Source: Clostridia bacterium (lineage in GTDB: Bacteria > Bacillota > Clostridia > Oscillospirales > Acutalibacteraceae). From it: a stretch of 43,306 bases of DNA. The position numbers and the translations under genes were made by a program. The notes below the pieces were generated by a model. That model saw nothing but the letters and a program-made list of their open reading frames with translations, was not told the DNA's origin and ran no database searches. The stretch spans positions 1 to 43,306 of the forward strand of contig JAFRNP010000170.1 of assembly GCA_017430145.1 (NCBI GenBank), read 5' to 3'. Below, piece by piece: positions 32,301-40,126 of this stretch (positions are counted from its first letter, which is position 1; every line of letters begins with the position of its first letter).

Positions 32301-33807
32301 GAATAAGAATACGGCTGCGCCCGTTGAGATCGACGACGCAAAGCTGAAAAGCAACGTTTTCCGAAGCTACAACTACATCGGCACCAAGGAGACGGTCGCT
32401 TATCTGTTCAACGACTGGTCCAACACCTTCAATATCAACGGCTTCAGCCAGCGGTATATCTGGGACGTGGTGAAGATCGACTTCGGCATCTCCGCCATCG
32501 TGGGCCTGTTTACCGGCGCGTGGGATATTATTAACGATACCTTTATCTCCGCCATCGTGGACAACACCCGTACCCGTATCGGTAAATTCCGTCCTTATCT
32601 TGTGATGTTCCAGATCCCGATGACGCTGGTCGGCCTGCTGTACTGGTTTTTGCCGTACTTTTTCCCGAACACCGCCGGAACCTATATCCCGAAGCTGATC
32701 TTTTATTTCGCTTTCAGCATCATCACCGAAACAGCGGGCACCTTTACGGGCGTCGCCCGCAGCGGGTACATGAGCACCATTACGCCCAACCCCAACGAAC
32801 GTGTGCGGCTGATCACCCTCGCCGAGCTGCTTACCGGCTACATGGGCGAGGACGTGCCGGGTTACGTGTTCGGCTTTATGTACGATATGATCACCACCGG
32901 CAAGTGGAAGATCCCTCTGCGCAGCATCTTTATGGGCATGGGCGTGGGCTGCGCCCTGATCTCTTCTGCGTTTACCTTCTGGTTTTTCCTTGTCACCAAG
33001 GAGCGCGTGCCCCAGTCTCTGGAGCGGCCGGACCTCAAGGCCGGCTTCCGGGCGATCTTTACCAACTATCCCGTGCTGCTGATGACGCTCTCGGACTTTT
33101 TGGCGGGCTTCGGCGTCGGTACCAGCCAGCAGAACTACTGGATCGACGTATTCGGCGGCGACTCCATGATCAACACGGCCAAGGCGCTGGTCAGCGGCAT
33201 TTCGGCGCCGGTGGGCAGTATCTCCTACGCCTTCGTCGCGCCGCTGCGCAAACGGTTCTCCTCCAAGTTCCTGTGGGTCGGCTCCGATTTCTACGGCGAC
33301 ATGGTCACGCTCGGCTTTTTCTTTTGGGGATACTTCAACAAAAACTACCTGAAGCTCAAACCGATGCTGATCGCCTACGGCTTTACGGAATTCTTCGGAA
33401 AAGTCCTGTTCGGCGTCAACAAGGTCATCAACGCCGACCTTTGGAACGAGGCGATGGACTACTGCGAATGGAAGAACGGTTACCGAATGGAAGCGACCAC
33501 CGGCGTCGCCAAGGGGCTGGTGGCGAAGCTGCAGGGCATTTTTATGGGCACCATCAACAACTTCGTCATGAAAAAGGTCGGCTATGTGCAGGGACTCAAG
33601 ATCGGCACGCAGAGCGAAAAGACCAAGTTCTGGCTGTTTGCCCTGTCGACCGTGATCCCGTTTTTGACCAGCATCCTCGGCATCGTGCCCAAGCTTCTTT
33701 GGCCCATCAACAAAAAGCGCCGCGCCCAGATGTATTATGAGCTGTCCGAGCGCAGAAACACCATGGTTTCGGACTACGTCGAAAGCGTCAAAGGCGAAGA
33801 GAACTGA
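32290..33807 (+). CDS. GPH/MFS-family sugar:cation symporter-like transporter
   Basis: This 505-aa polytopic protein has about 12 helices and resembles glycoside-pentoside-hexuronide:cation symporters (MFS_2). Typical features are the N-terminal SFNFNG-like NTFNINGFSQRYIW segment, the loop AWDIINDTFISAIVDNTRTRIGKFRPYL (family D-x-x-ND-P/T and TRxGKFRP motif) and a second cytoplasmic loop with TKERVPQSLERPDL. It has an unusual long loop (about 345-415) with YCEWKNGYRMEA, also seen in this family. The gene overlaps the previous one by 11 bases, with GGAGGTGG upstream. It is followed by a terminator and a cytoplasmic family-3 glycosidase gene, which suggests uptake of a small glycoside. The substrate is unknown. 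Confidence 0.82.
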   Translation: MATENKNTAAPVEIDDAKLKSNVFRSYNYIGTKETVAYLFNDWSNTFNINGFSQRYIWDVVKIDFGISAIVGLFTGAWDIINDTFISAIVDNTRTRIGKFRPYLVMFQIPMTLVGLLYWFLPYFFPNTAGTYIPKLIFYFAFSIITETAGTFTGVARSGYMSTITPNPNERVRLITLAELLTGYMGEDVPGYVFGFMYDMITTGKWKIPLRSIFMGMGVGCALISSAFTFWFFLVTKERVPQSLERPDLKAGFRAIFTNYPVLLMTLSDFLAGFGVGTSQQNYWIDVFGGDSMINTAKALVSGISAPVGSISYAFVAPLRKRFSSKFLWVGSDFYGDMVTLGFFFWGYFNKNYLKLKPMLIAYGFTEFFGKVLFGVNKVINADLWNEAMDYCEWKNGYRMEATTGVAKGLVAKLQGIFMGTINNFVMKKVGYVQGLKIGTQSEKTKFWLFALSTVIPFLTSILGIVPKLLWPINKKRRAQMYYELSERRNTMVSDYVESVKGEEN

Positions 33808-33816
33808 ACATGATCT

Positions 33817-33842
33817 GGAGCCGAATCTGCTTCGGCTCCTTT
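33817..33842 (+). terminator. Terminator after the symporter gene
   Basis: GGAGCCGAA (33817-33825) pairs perfectly with TTCGGCTCC (33831-33839), followed by four T residues (33839 on). The short T-run may allow read-through into the glycosidase gene 32 bases further on. Confidence 0.75.
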
Positions 33843-33873
33843 TCCTATAACAATAATAATCGGAGGAAACGGT

Positions 33874-35922
33874 ATGGATTATGAAAAAGCGCGCTCGCGC
33901 GCAGAAAAAATCGTTGCAGGGATGACCGCCCAGGAGAAGATGTCGCAGCTTTTATATGAATCCCCGGCGATCGAACGGCTCGGCATCCATGAATACAACT
34001 GGTGGAACGAGGCGTGCCACGGCGTGGCGCGTTCCGGCGTCGCCACGGTCTTTCCGCAGTCCATCGGCATGGCGGCAAGCTTCCATCCGGCGCTGATGTA
34101 TGAGGTGGCCGCCGCCATCTCCGACGAGGCGCGGGCAAAGTACAACCAGAGCGTCGCGTTCGGGGACCGGGGCATTTTCAAGGGGCTCACCTATTGGGCG
34201 CCGAACATCAATATTTTCCGCGATCCCCGCTGGGGACGCGGGCAGGAGACCTGCGGCGAAGACCCGTTTCTGACCGCTGAGATCGGCGCGGCGTTTATCA
34301 GAGGCCTGCAGGGAGACGGGGAATTTTTCAAAGCGGCGGCGTGCGCCAAGCATTTCGCCGTCCACTCCGGCCCGGAGCGCCTGCGCCACGGCTTCAACGC
34401 CGAAGCGTCTCCGAAAGATCTGGAGGAGACCTATCTGCCCGCCTTCAAAAAGGCGGTGGAAGCCGGCGTCGCGGGCGTTATGGGCGCCTATAACCGTACG
34501 AACGGCGCGCCCTGCTGCGCAAACGTCCCGCTGATTCAGACGATCCTGCGCGGAAAATGGGGTTTCCGGGGGTATTTTGTTTCCGATTGCGGCGCCGTCC
34601 GGGATATCTGCACGGGGCATCACTATACCGAAACGCTGACCGAAGCCGCCGCCGCCGCTTTAAAGGCGGGGTGCGAGCTCAACTGCGGGGACGCGTTCAA
34701 ATATCTGGTGGACGCGTACGAGGAGGATCTGGTCACGGACGAAGAGATCACCGAGGCTGCGGTCCGGCTTTTCACCATCCGCGTATTGCTGGGTGAGTTT
34801 GAAGAAGAGCGTCCTTTTGCGGACGTCCCGTATTCGGTCGTCTGCTGCCCGGCGCACAAGGCGCTGAGTCTGCGGGCAGCGGAGGAGTCGATCGTTCTGC
34901 TCGAAAATAAAAACGGCTTCCTGCCGCTGGATAAAACAAAAAAGCGCCGCATCGCCGTGGTGGGGCCCAACGCCATGTCCGTACAGGTGCTGGAGGGCAA
35001 CTATTACGGCCACGCGGACGAATACGTCACGGTGGCGGACGGCTTCCGCCGCGTTTTCCCGGACTGCGAGATCGTTGTGGCGGACGGCTCGCCCGTGTAT
35101 CAGGACGACGGCAGGCGCTGGGACGGTTTCGTGGATCTGGAAAGCGAAGGCGCCGCGGCTGCGAAAAGCGCCGATCTCACGGTGCTCTGCCTGGGGCTTG
35201 ACCGCAACGTGGAGGGCGAGGACCTTGGGTGTGAAAACGATTTTACCGATTTCGGCGACCGCAAGACCCTGCTGCTGCCGGAATGCCAGCGCAAACTTGC
35301 CGAAGCGGTATGCGCCGTCTGTGAAAACGTCGTGGTCGTCGTCATGTGCGGCAGTGCCGCGGATCTGGGCGACAAGGTCCGCGCCCACGCCAGGGCGGTG
35401 CTCCACGCCTGGTACCCGGGAGCTATGGGCGGACTTGCCGTCGCACGGGCGGTTGCAGGGGAGTTTTCCCCCTCCGGAAAACTGCCGATCACTTTCATGC
35501 GTGCCGATACGCCCGTTCCGGATATGGCGGACTACCGTATGGCGGGCAGGACCTACCGGTACATGGCCGAAAAGCCGCTGTATCCCTTCGGCTACGGCCT
35601 CAGCTACACCACGTTTCAGTACGGGGAGCTGCGGCAGGTCTCTGCGGACGACGACAAGGTCGTCATGGAGACCGAGATCACGAATACGGGAAAAATGGAC
35701 GCCTGGGAAAAAGCGCAGCTTTACGCCCGGTTCCGTGACAGCCGTACCGAAACGCCCCTGCGCCAGCTTGTCGCCCTTTCGCCGGTTTATCTCAAACGCG
35801 GCGAAACGAAGACCGTGACCTTTACCGCGGACCGGTTCTGGCTCAAGGCGGTGCTTGAGGACGGTACGCGTGTTGACCCTGACGGCGGTATCGTCTTCAG
35901 CACGGCGAGCAGTACGCAGTAA
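33874..35922 (+). CDS. Glycoside hydrolase family 3 beta-glycosidase
   Basis: This 682-aa enzyme has no signal peptide, so it probably acts on imported glycosides in the cytoplasm. It has the family-3 N-terminal barrel and C-terminal sandwich plus a fibronectin-like end. The substrate-pocket motif YNWWNEACHGVA and RDPRWGRGQETCGEDP are typical of the xylosidase/arabinosidase-like branch. CAKHFAVHSGPE binds the sugar. The nucleophile is Asp238 in FVSDCGAV. The C-terminal domain shows LLENKNGFLPL, VVGPNA and YPFGYGLSYTTF. CGGAGG lies eight bases before the ATG. It is next to the GPH symporter gene. Beta-glucosidase and beta-xylosidase activities are both possible, with the WNE(A)xHG motif favouring xylosidase. 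Confidence 0.92.
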   Translation: MDYEKARSRAEKIVAGMTAQEKMSQLLYESPAIERLGIHEYNWWNEACHGVARSGVATVFPQSIGMAASFHPALMYEVAAAISDEARAKYNQSVAFGDRGIFKGLTYWAPNINIFRDPRWGRGQETCGEDPFLTAEIGAAFIRGLQGDGEFFKAAACAKHFAVHSGPERLRHGFNAEASPKDLEETYLPAFKKAVEAGVAGVMGAYNRTNGAPCCANVPLIQTILRGKWGFRGYFVSDCGAVRDICTGHHYTETLTEAAAAALKAGCELNCGDAFKYLVDAYEEDLVTDEEITEAAVRLFTIRVLLGEFEEERPFADVPYSVVCCPAHKALSLRAAEESIVLLENKNGFLPLDKTKKRRIAVVGPNAMSVQVLEGNYYGHADEYVTVADGFRRVFPDCEIVVADGSPVYQDDGRRWDGFVDLESEGAAAAKSADLTVLCLGLDRNVEGEDLGCENDFTDFGDRKTLLLPECQRKLAEAVCAVCENVVVVVMCGSAADLGDKVRAHARAVLHAWYPGAMGGLAVARAVAGEFSPSGKLPITFMRADTPVPDMADYRMAGRTYRYMAEKPLYPFGYGLSYTTFQYGELRQVSADDDKVVMETEITNTGKMDAWEKAQLYARFRDSRTETPLRQLVALSPVYLKRGETKTVTFTADRFWLKAVLEDGTRVDPDGGIVFSTASSTQ

Positions 35923-35977
35923 GACCGTTTATTTCCTGCGCAGATATTCATTTTCTGTTTCCGCCTGAAAAAGCCTA

Positions 35978-36006
35978 TTGAAAATTACAGGCGCAGATAG
36001 TATAAT
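35978..36006 (+). promoter_or_regulatory. Promoter of the DUF4428 repeat-protein gene
   Basis: TTGAAA (35978-35983), a 17-base spacer and a perfect TATAAT (36001-36006) lie 33 bases before the start. Confidence 0.8.
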
Positions 36007-36039
36007 GAAAGTACAAAAATAATAAAGGGGTTTTGCAAT

Positions 36040-37191
36040 ATGGCACTTTTCGAGAAAAAATTCTGCGATATCTGCGGAGAGAAAATCGGGCTTCTGGGCA
36101 ACCGCAAGCTGGAGGACGGCAATCTCTGCAAGGATTGTGCATCGAAACTTTCTCCTTTTTTCAGCGAGCGCAAGCAGTCTACGGTGGAGGAGATCCGCCG
36201 GCAGCTTGACTACCGTGAGAAAAACCGGCAGGAGCTGAACAGCTTTTCACCCACACGTACCCTCGGGGCAGAAAAGAAAGTGTACATCGACGACCGTTCG
36301 CGCCGTTTCGTCATCACGTCTGCCGGCGACCTGCGCGCCGCGAACCCGGACCTGATTTCCCTTGACCAGGTCACAGGCTGCCGGATGCAGATCGATGAAG
36401 ATAAGGACGAGGTGTATACCACGGACAGCGAGGGCAAGCGCGTCTCCTACAATCCCCGCCGGTATGAGTACCACTATGATTTTTATATCGACCTGAACGT
36501 CAACCACCCGTATTTCAACGAGATCCGCTTTAAAGTGAACAAGACCCGGCCCGACAGCCGTTACTCTGAGGAGTACCGTAACTATGAATACCAGGCGAAC
36601 GAGATCGTCTCGGCGCTGACGGGGCAGGCCATGGGCGGCTTCCAACCCGGCGCGTTTCAGCAGGCAGGCTTCCAGCAGCAGGCAGGATTCCAGCAGGGGT
36701 ATCCGCAACAACAGGGGTACCCGCAGCAGGGCTTCCCGCAGCAGGGTTTCCCGCAGCAGCAGGGGTATCCGCAACAACAGGGCTTCCCGCAACAGGGTTT
36801 CCCGCAGCAGCAAGGCTATCCGCAGCAGCAGGGCTTCCCGCAGCAGCAGGGCTACCCGCAGCAGCAGGGCTACCCGCAGCAGCAGGGCTACCCGCAGCAG
36901 CAGGGTTATCCGCAGCAGCAGGGTTATCCGCAGCAGCAAGGTTTCCCGCAGCAGCAAGGTTTCCCGCAGCAGCAAGGTTTCCCGCAGCAACAGGGTTTCC
37001 CGCAGCAGGGATATCCGCAGCAAGAGTATCCGCAGCAGACCGGTTTTCAGCAGGGGTACCCGCAGCAGGAGGCGCCTCAGGCCGGTTACGGCGCGCCCGC
37101 GGCTGCGGCGATCCAGTGGACTTGTCCGGCTTGCGGCAGCACCGGGAATACGTCGAATTTCTGTTCTGCCTGCGGAACGCCGCGTCCGTGA
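36040..37191 (+). CDS. DUF4428 protein with Gly-Tyr/Phe-Pro-Gln repeats and zinc ribbon
   Basis: This 383-aa cytoplasmic-looking protein starts with a DUF4428-type zinc motif (Cys9, Cys12, Cys30, Cys33), followed by a conserved beta-rich domain to about 195 containing [14 protein letters not shown] and [13 protein letters not shown]. Residues 200-350 are about twenty imperfect [11 protein letters not shown] units, an aromatic- and Gln-rich low-complexity tract. It ends with a second zinc ribbon, CPACG and CSACG. The AAGGGG ribosome site and a strong promoter suggest good expression. The tract resembles aggregation- or phase-separation-prone sequences such as those of annexin A11 or synexin-like tails, but that comparison is only by composition. 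The function is unknown. Confidence 0.8.
   Translation: MALFEKKFCDICGEKIGLLGNRKLEDGNLCKDCASKLSPFFSERKQSTVEEIRRQLDYREKNRQELNSFSPTRTLGAEKKVYIDDRSRRFVITSAGDLRAANPDLISLDQVTGCRMQIDEDKDEVYTTDSEGKRVSYNPRRYEYHYDFYIDLNVNHPYFNEIRFKVNKTRPDSRYSEEYRNYEYQANEIVSALTGQAMGGFQPGAFQQAGFQQQAGFQQGYPQQQGYPQQGFPQQGFPQQQGYPQQQGFPQQGFPQQQGYPQQQGFPQQQGYPQQQGYPQQQGYPQQQGYPQQQGYPQQQGFPQQQGFPQQQGFPQQQGFPQQGYPQQEYPQQTGFQQGYPQQEAPQAGYGAPAAAAIQWTCPACGSTGNTSNFCSACGTPRP
36640..37080. repeat. Coding repeat tract for PQQ(Q)G(Y/F)
   Basis: Imperfect 15- and 18-bp units (CCGCAGCAGCAGGGCTAC type) run for about 440 bases. Units alternate Tyr and Phe codons and two or three Gln codons. The frame is kept throughout because every unit is a multiple of three, so copy-number change would alter length without loss of function. 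Confidence 0.9.
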
Positions 37192-37200
37192 TTTTTTGTA

Positions 37201-37228
37201 CCGCAGCCGAAAAAGCTGCGGTTTTTTT
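37201..37228 (+). terminator. Terminator after the DUF4428 gene
   Basis: CCGCAGC (37201-37207) pairs with GCTGCGG (37215-37221), followed by seven T residues. Confidence 0.9.
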
Positions 37229-37240
37229 GCCGTTTCTCCG

Positions 37241-37263
37241 TCATGCAACATCTTGTTGCGTGA
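37241..37263. promoter_or_regulatory. Palindrome upstream of the XRE-family gene
   Basis: TCATGCAACA (37241-37250) and TGTTGCGTGA (37254-37263) are inverted with one mismatch around three bases. The site is 73 bases before the start of a gene encoding an XRE-type DNA-binding domain, the usual place for an autoregulatory operator. As RNA it would form a tight hairpin followed by only CTTTT, so a second terminator is the alternative. Confidence 0.5.
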
Positions 37264-37335
37264 CTTTTGAGGCTTTTTGTGTTTCAATAAAGGCGGAGAA
37301 CGGATCTCCCGGTTCAAAGAACGGAGGCGGACGCT

Positions 37336-38796
37336 TTGACGAACGTATCAAAAAACATCCGGCGGCTGCGTCGGGAAAAGACGCTCACCCAGGAGCAGCT
37401 GGCAGAGCAGCTGCACGTGACGCGGCAGACGGTCTCAAGCTGGGAAAACAACCGCACCCAGCCGGATATCGATATGCTGGCGGCGCTGTCGGCGGCGCTG
37501 GAGACCGACATCGAAACGCTGATCTACGGCAAACGGCACAATACGTCCCTTGAGCCGGACGTCTCCGAAAACCGGCGGCTGCTGCTTTTGGTGCTGACGG
37601 TATTCGGCACGCTGCTGAGCGCGGCCGGCGTGATTCTGATATTCGTTTTTTTATGGCAAAAGCTGCCTGCGCTCGTCCGGTACGTTCTGGCGTTCCTGCC
37701 GCTGCTTGTCGGCGGCGGCGCGGGCGCGGCGTCGCTGTTTTACAAAAGAGGCGTTTCCCAGACGGTCAGGGAGGGCGCGTCTGTCCTCTGGATGGCGGGC
37801 GTGATCGCTTCGAACGCGCTGGTGAACGGCCTGTTTATGACGGAGATCGGCTTTGAAAACCTGCTGCTGATCGACGTGATCGTGCTCACGCCCGTCATGT
37901 TTGTGCTGCGCGCCGCCGCCCCCTTTGCCGCGACCGCCGTTATGAGCTGCTGGTACATGGCGCTTGTTGCGGACAGCGACCGTTTTTATATCTTCTGCTG
38001 CCTGTTTTTGCTGTATATCGCCGTGGGCGAATGGTTTCTGCAGACCGTGAGCCTGCAGCAGACGGTCAAAAAATGCGCCGCATGGATCCAGAAGCTGCGC
38101 ATGGGATTCTTTGCGGCGATCATATGCTTTATGTTCAAAAGCGTGGATATCTGGTTCCTGCCGTCCATACTTGCCGCGTATTGCCTTCAGCTCTCTGCCG
38201 TCGGGGAAGATAAACGCTGTTCCCTGCGGTTATTATACCCGGGCATGTTCGGCGCCTGTGTATTCGCCGTCCTTTGTTTTGTCTGGGATATGCCGGGCGT
38301 TTTTGACGACGCGTACCGGAAGGATATGCGTCCGGTCAGCGTGCTTGCGCTGCTGGTCTGGGCGGTCGGTTTCGCGGTCGGTTTCAGACGCATGAAAAAG
38401 GATGCGCTTCTTTTGGCAGGGCAATGCTGTATGGGCGTATTTTTTGCGCTGCAGCTTCTGGCCGGATGGGTCCCGTTTGAACCGTTTCAGATCATCCTGC
38501 CGCTGTTGTGTCTGTCTTACTGTATAACGGTGCTTCTGTACGGCGTCAAAAACGCGCGGCTTTCGGCGGCAAACGTCGGGATGCTCAGTATCTCGGCGAT
38601 CCTGTTCGTGTTTTATTTCCGCTGGTTTGAGGATGAAAACTTATTTGTTCCGGGGCTGCTGCTGGTTTGTACCGGCGCGGCGCTGCTGATCGCAAACAGG
38701 GTCCTGATCAAGCGCTTCCGGGCGAAAAAAGCAGGACCGGGGACAGACAAGGGGCAGGAGACAGGAACGGAAACGGAGGTGGACGGCCGTGCGTAA
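37336..38796 (+). CDS. XRE-family regulator fused to a polytopic membrane domain
   Basis: This 486-aa protein has an N-terminal Cro/C1-type helix-turn-helix (residues 5-60, LTQEQLAEQLHVTRQTVSSWENNRTQPD) followed by about twelve hydrophobic helices (80-465) and a charged C-terminus. The membrane part resembles DUF2157-like domains, with low certainty. Membrane-tethered XRE regulators of this kind are known in Firmicutes, where they may sense envelope signals. I chose the TTG at 37336: GGAGG (37323-37327) is eight bases upstream and no ATG or GTG precedes the HTH. The palindrome at 37241-37263 may be its own operator. It overlaps the next gene by eight bases. Confidence 0.75.
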   Translation: MTNVSKNIRRLRREKTLTQEQLAEQLHVTRQTVSSWENNRTQPDIDMLAALSAALETDIETLIYGKRHNTSLEPDVSENRRLLLLVLTVFGTLLSAAGVILIFVFLWQKLPALVRYVLAFLPLLVGGGAGAASLFYKRGVSQTVREGASVLWMAGVIASNALVNGLFMTEIGFENLLLIDVIVLTPVMFVLRAAAPFAATAVMSCWYMALVADSDRFYIFCCLFLLYIAVGEWFLQTVSLQQTVKKCAAWIQKLRMGFFAAIICFMFKSVDIWFLPSILAAYCLQLSAVGEDKRCSLRLLYPGMFGACVFAVLCFVWDMPGVFDDAYRKDMRPVSVLALLVWAVGFAVGFRRMKKDALLLAGQCCMGVFFALQLLAGWVPFEPFQIILPLLCLSYCITVLLYGVKNARLSAANVGMLSISAILFVFYFRWFEDENLFVPGLLLVCTGAALLIANRVLIKRFRAKKAGPGTDKGQETGTETEVDGRA

Positions 38797-39373
38797 GATA
38801 ATGGCGATCGTTTTGATTGCGGTTCAGGTTTTAACGGCGGCGGGCCTGATCGTTTACCGGCATCTGTATGACCGTGCGGTCGTAACGAAGGGGACGGAGA
38901 TGCTGTTTGCTTTGTCCGAACTGCACGTCGAAAGGACCGGGGCCGAAGATGAAGATGAGGACGACGCGGTCCGCCTGACGCTTATTATTGTTGAAAGCGG
39001 TATGGGCTACGGACGGTATGGGGTGCTGACAGAAGGGGAAAACGGGATGTGGATCTCCCGGTCGGAGGAGGAACCGCCGGAAAAAGAGCCGTTTCTCATT
39101 CATGAGCGGATGTACCAACGCGATACGGTTTTCTGTCCGTTGTCGGCGCTGTCGGTTATTCCGTTCCCCGAATGGCAGAACTGGAAATACTATGATTATT
39201 ATGACGATGAGACCGGCGAGCCTTACGATTCCGGAAAAATGATGATCGAAGGCAAACTGGTTTCCGTGCAGGCGCGCGGGTACGTTTACAAAGGCGACGT
39301 GATCTTTACAGAGCTGCTGTTTGACGGCGAAACGGTCGCAGAGTTGTATTCCGATCCGAATTTCATGCGGTGA
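38789..39373 (+). CDS. Small membrane-anchored protein of unknown function
   Basis: This 194-aa protein has an N-terminal anchor helix (about residues 4-22) and a mostly outer domain with an acidic EDEDEDD stretch near 53-59 and several Tyr-rich segments (WKYYDYYDD). The GTG start at 38789 has GGAGG eight bases upstream and overlaps the regulator gene by eight bases, so translation is coupled. An ATG at 38801 is possible. Being paired with a membrane XRE/DUF2157-like protein recalls the DUF2157-GDYXXLXY gene pairs, but I cannot see the GDYxxLxY signature, so no family is assigned. Confidence 0.7.
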   Translation: MRKIMAIVLIAVQVLTAAGLIVYRHLYDRAVVTKGTEMLFALSELHVERTGAEDEDEDDAVRLTLIIVESGMGYGRYGVLTEGENGMWISRSEEEPPEKEPFLIHERMYQRDTVFCPLSALSVIPFPEWQNWKYYDYYDDETGEPYDSGKMMIEGKLVSVQARGYVYKGDVIFTELLFDGETVAELYSDPNFMR

Positions 39374-39406
39374 ACCCTGTTTATAATAACGCATCTGCGT
39401 AAAAAT

Positions 39407-39445
39407 GTGCCCATTCGCACGTCTGACAGACGTACGAACGGGCAC
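39407..39445. terminator. Long hairpin, probable bidirectional terminator
   Basis: 19-base arms (39407-39425, 39427-39445) with two mismatches are flanked by AAAAAT on the left and TCTTTTT on the right. The apex is CTGACAG. The two mismatches are C-A pairs in a plus-strand transcript but G-U wobbles in a minus-strand transcript. Confidence 0.75.
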
Positions 39446-39472
39446 TCTTTTTCTGAAAACGGAAAACAAGGT

Positions 39473-39501
39473 TTGCATTTCGCTTTTTTCTCCTGTATAA
39501 T
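39473..39501 (+). promoter_or_regulatory. Promoter of the YgjP-type peptidase gene
   Basis: TTGCAT (39473-39478), a 17-base spacer and TATAAT (39496-39501) lie 24 bases before the start. The -35 hexamer is the same as at 5428. Confidence 0.8.
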
Positions 39502-39524
39502 TGACTATAAAAAGGAGAAAAACG

Positions 39525-40085
39525 ATGGAAAAAGAGTATCAATTGATCCGCAGCGACCGGAAAACGGTGGGGCTGCAGATCAAAAAGGACGGCTCCCTGG
39601 TGGTGCGGGCGCCCTACGGCGTTTCCGAAAGGGAGATCGAGCGACTGGTCCGCGAAAAGCGGGACTGGATCGAAAAGCACCGGACAAAAATCGAAGAGAC
39701 CCGGGCGCAGACAGAAAACGTGCAGCCCCTGACGTATGAGGAACTGCAAACACTTGCCGAGCGTGCGCTGGCATACATCCCGCAGCGCGTGCGTTACTAC
39801 GCGCCGAAGGTGGGCGTTACCTACGGCAGGATCACGATCCGCAACCAGAAGTCCCGCTGGGGGAGCTGCTCGGCGAAAGGGAACCTGAACTTCAACTGTC
39901 TTCTGATGCTGACCCCGCCCGAGGTCATCGACAGCGTGGTGGTGCACGAGCTGTGCCACCGCAAAGAGATGAACCACTCCCCGCGTTTCTACGCGGAAGT
40001 GCGCCGCGTATTTCCCGAGTACGACCGATGGAACAAATGGCTCAAACAAAACGGCGCGGCGATCATGGAAAAGAATAAAAGTTAA
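39525..40085 (+). CDS. YgjP-type (DUF45) zinc metallopeptidase
   Basis: This 186-aa cytoplasmic protein of the YgjP/WLM-like family carries the zinc site HELCH (His141, Glu142, His145) followed by HSPRFY, and the family motif RNQKSRWGSCS upstream. The N-terminal 70 residues are a small beta-rich part followed by a charged helix (EREIERLVREKRDWIEKH). Substrates are unknown. ATG 39525 has AAAGGAG seven bases upstream, and a strong promoter lies just before it; an ATG at 39501 overlaps the -10 box and is rejected. The last codons and the TAA lie inside an AAAAGTTA array, as also seen at the end of the Sua5-CoaE gene. Confidence 0.88.
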   Translation: MEKEYQLIRSDRKTVGLQIKKDGSLVVRAPYGVSEREIERLVREKRDWIEKHRTKIEETRAQTENVQPLTYEELQTLAERALAYIPQRVRYYAPKVGVTYGRITIRNQKSRWGSCSAKGNLNFNCLLMLTPPEVIDSVVVHELCHRKEMNHSPRFYAEVRRVFPEYDRWNKWLKQNGAAIMEKNKS

Positions 40086-40108
40086 AAAGTTAAAGGTTAG
40101 ATAGTCCC
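40077..40108. repeat. Solo 8-bp array of the intergenic element family
   Basis: AAAAGTTA, AAAAGTTA, AAGGTTAG and ATAGTCCC follow one another from 40077 with the 8-bp period of the element ends. The stop codon of the peptidase gene (40083-40085) lies across the first and second units. No right-hand array or hairpin core follows before the next gene. Confidence 0.55.
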
Positions 40109-40126
40109 ATAAGAAAGGATTTCCCT

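Noticed and set aside
36640-37080. Regular direct repeats resembling a CRISPR array
   Set aside because: The repeats are 15-18 bp with no unique spacers and lie in frame within a protein-coding gene as PQQ(Q)G(Y/F) codons. No cas genes are present.
36247-37317. Minus-strand frame with [11 protein letters not shown] repeats resembling a leucine-rich protein
   Set aside because: It is the reverse complement of the Gln/Pro repeat tract. The leucine pattern is an artefact of CAG and CCG codons read backwards.
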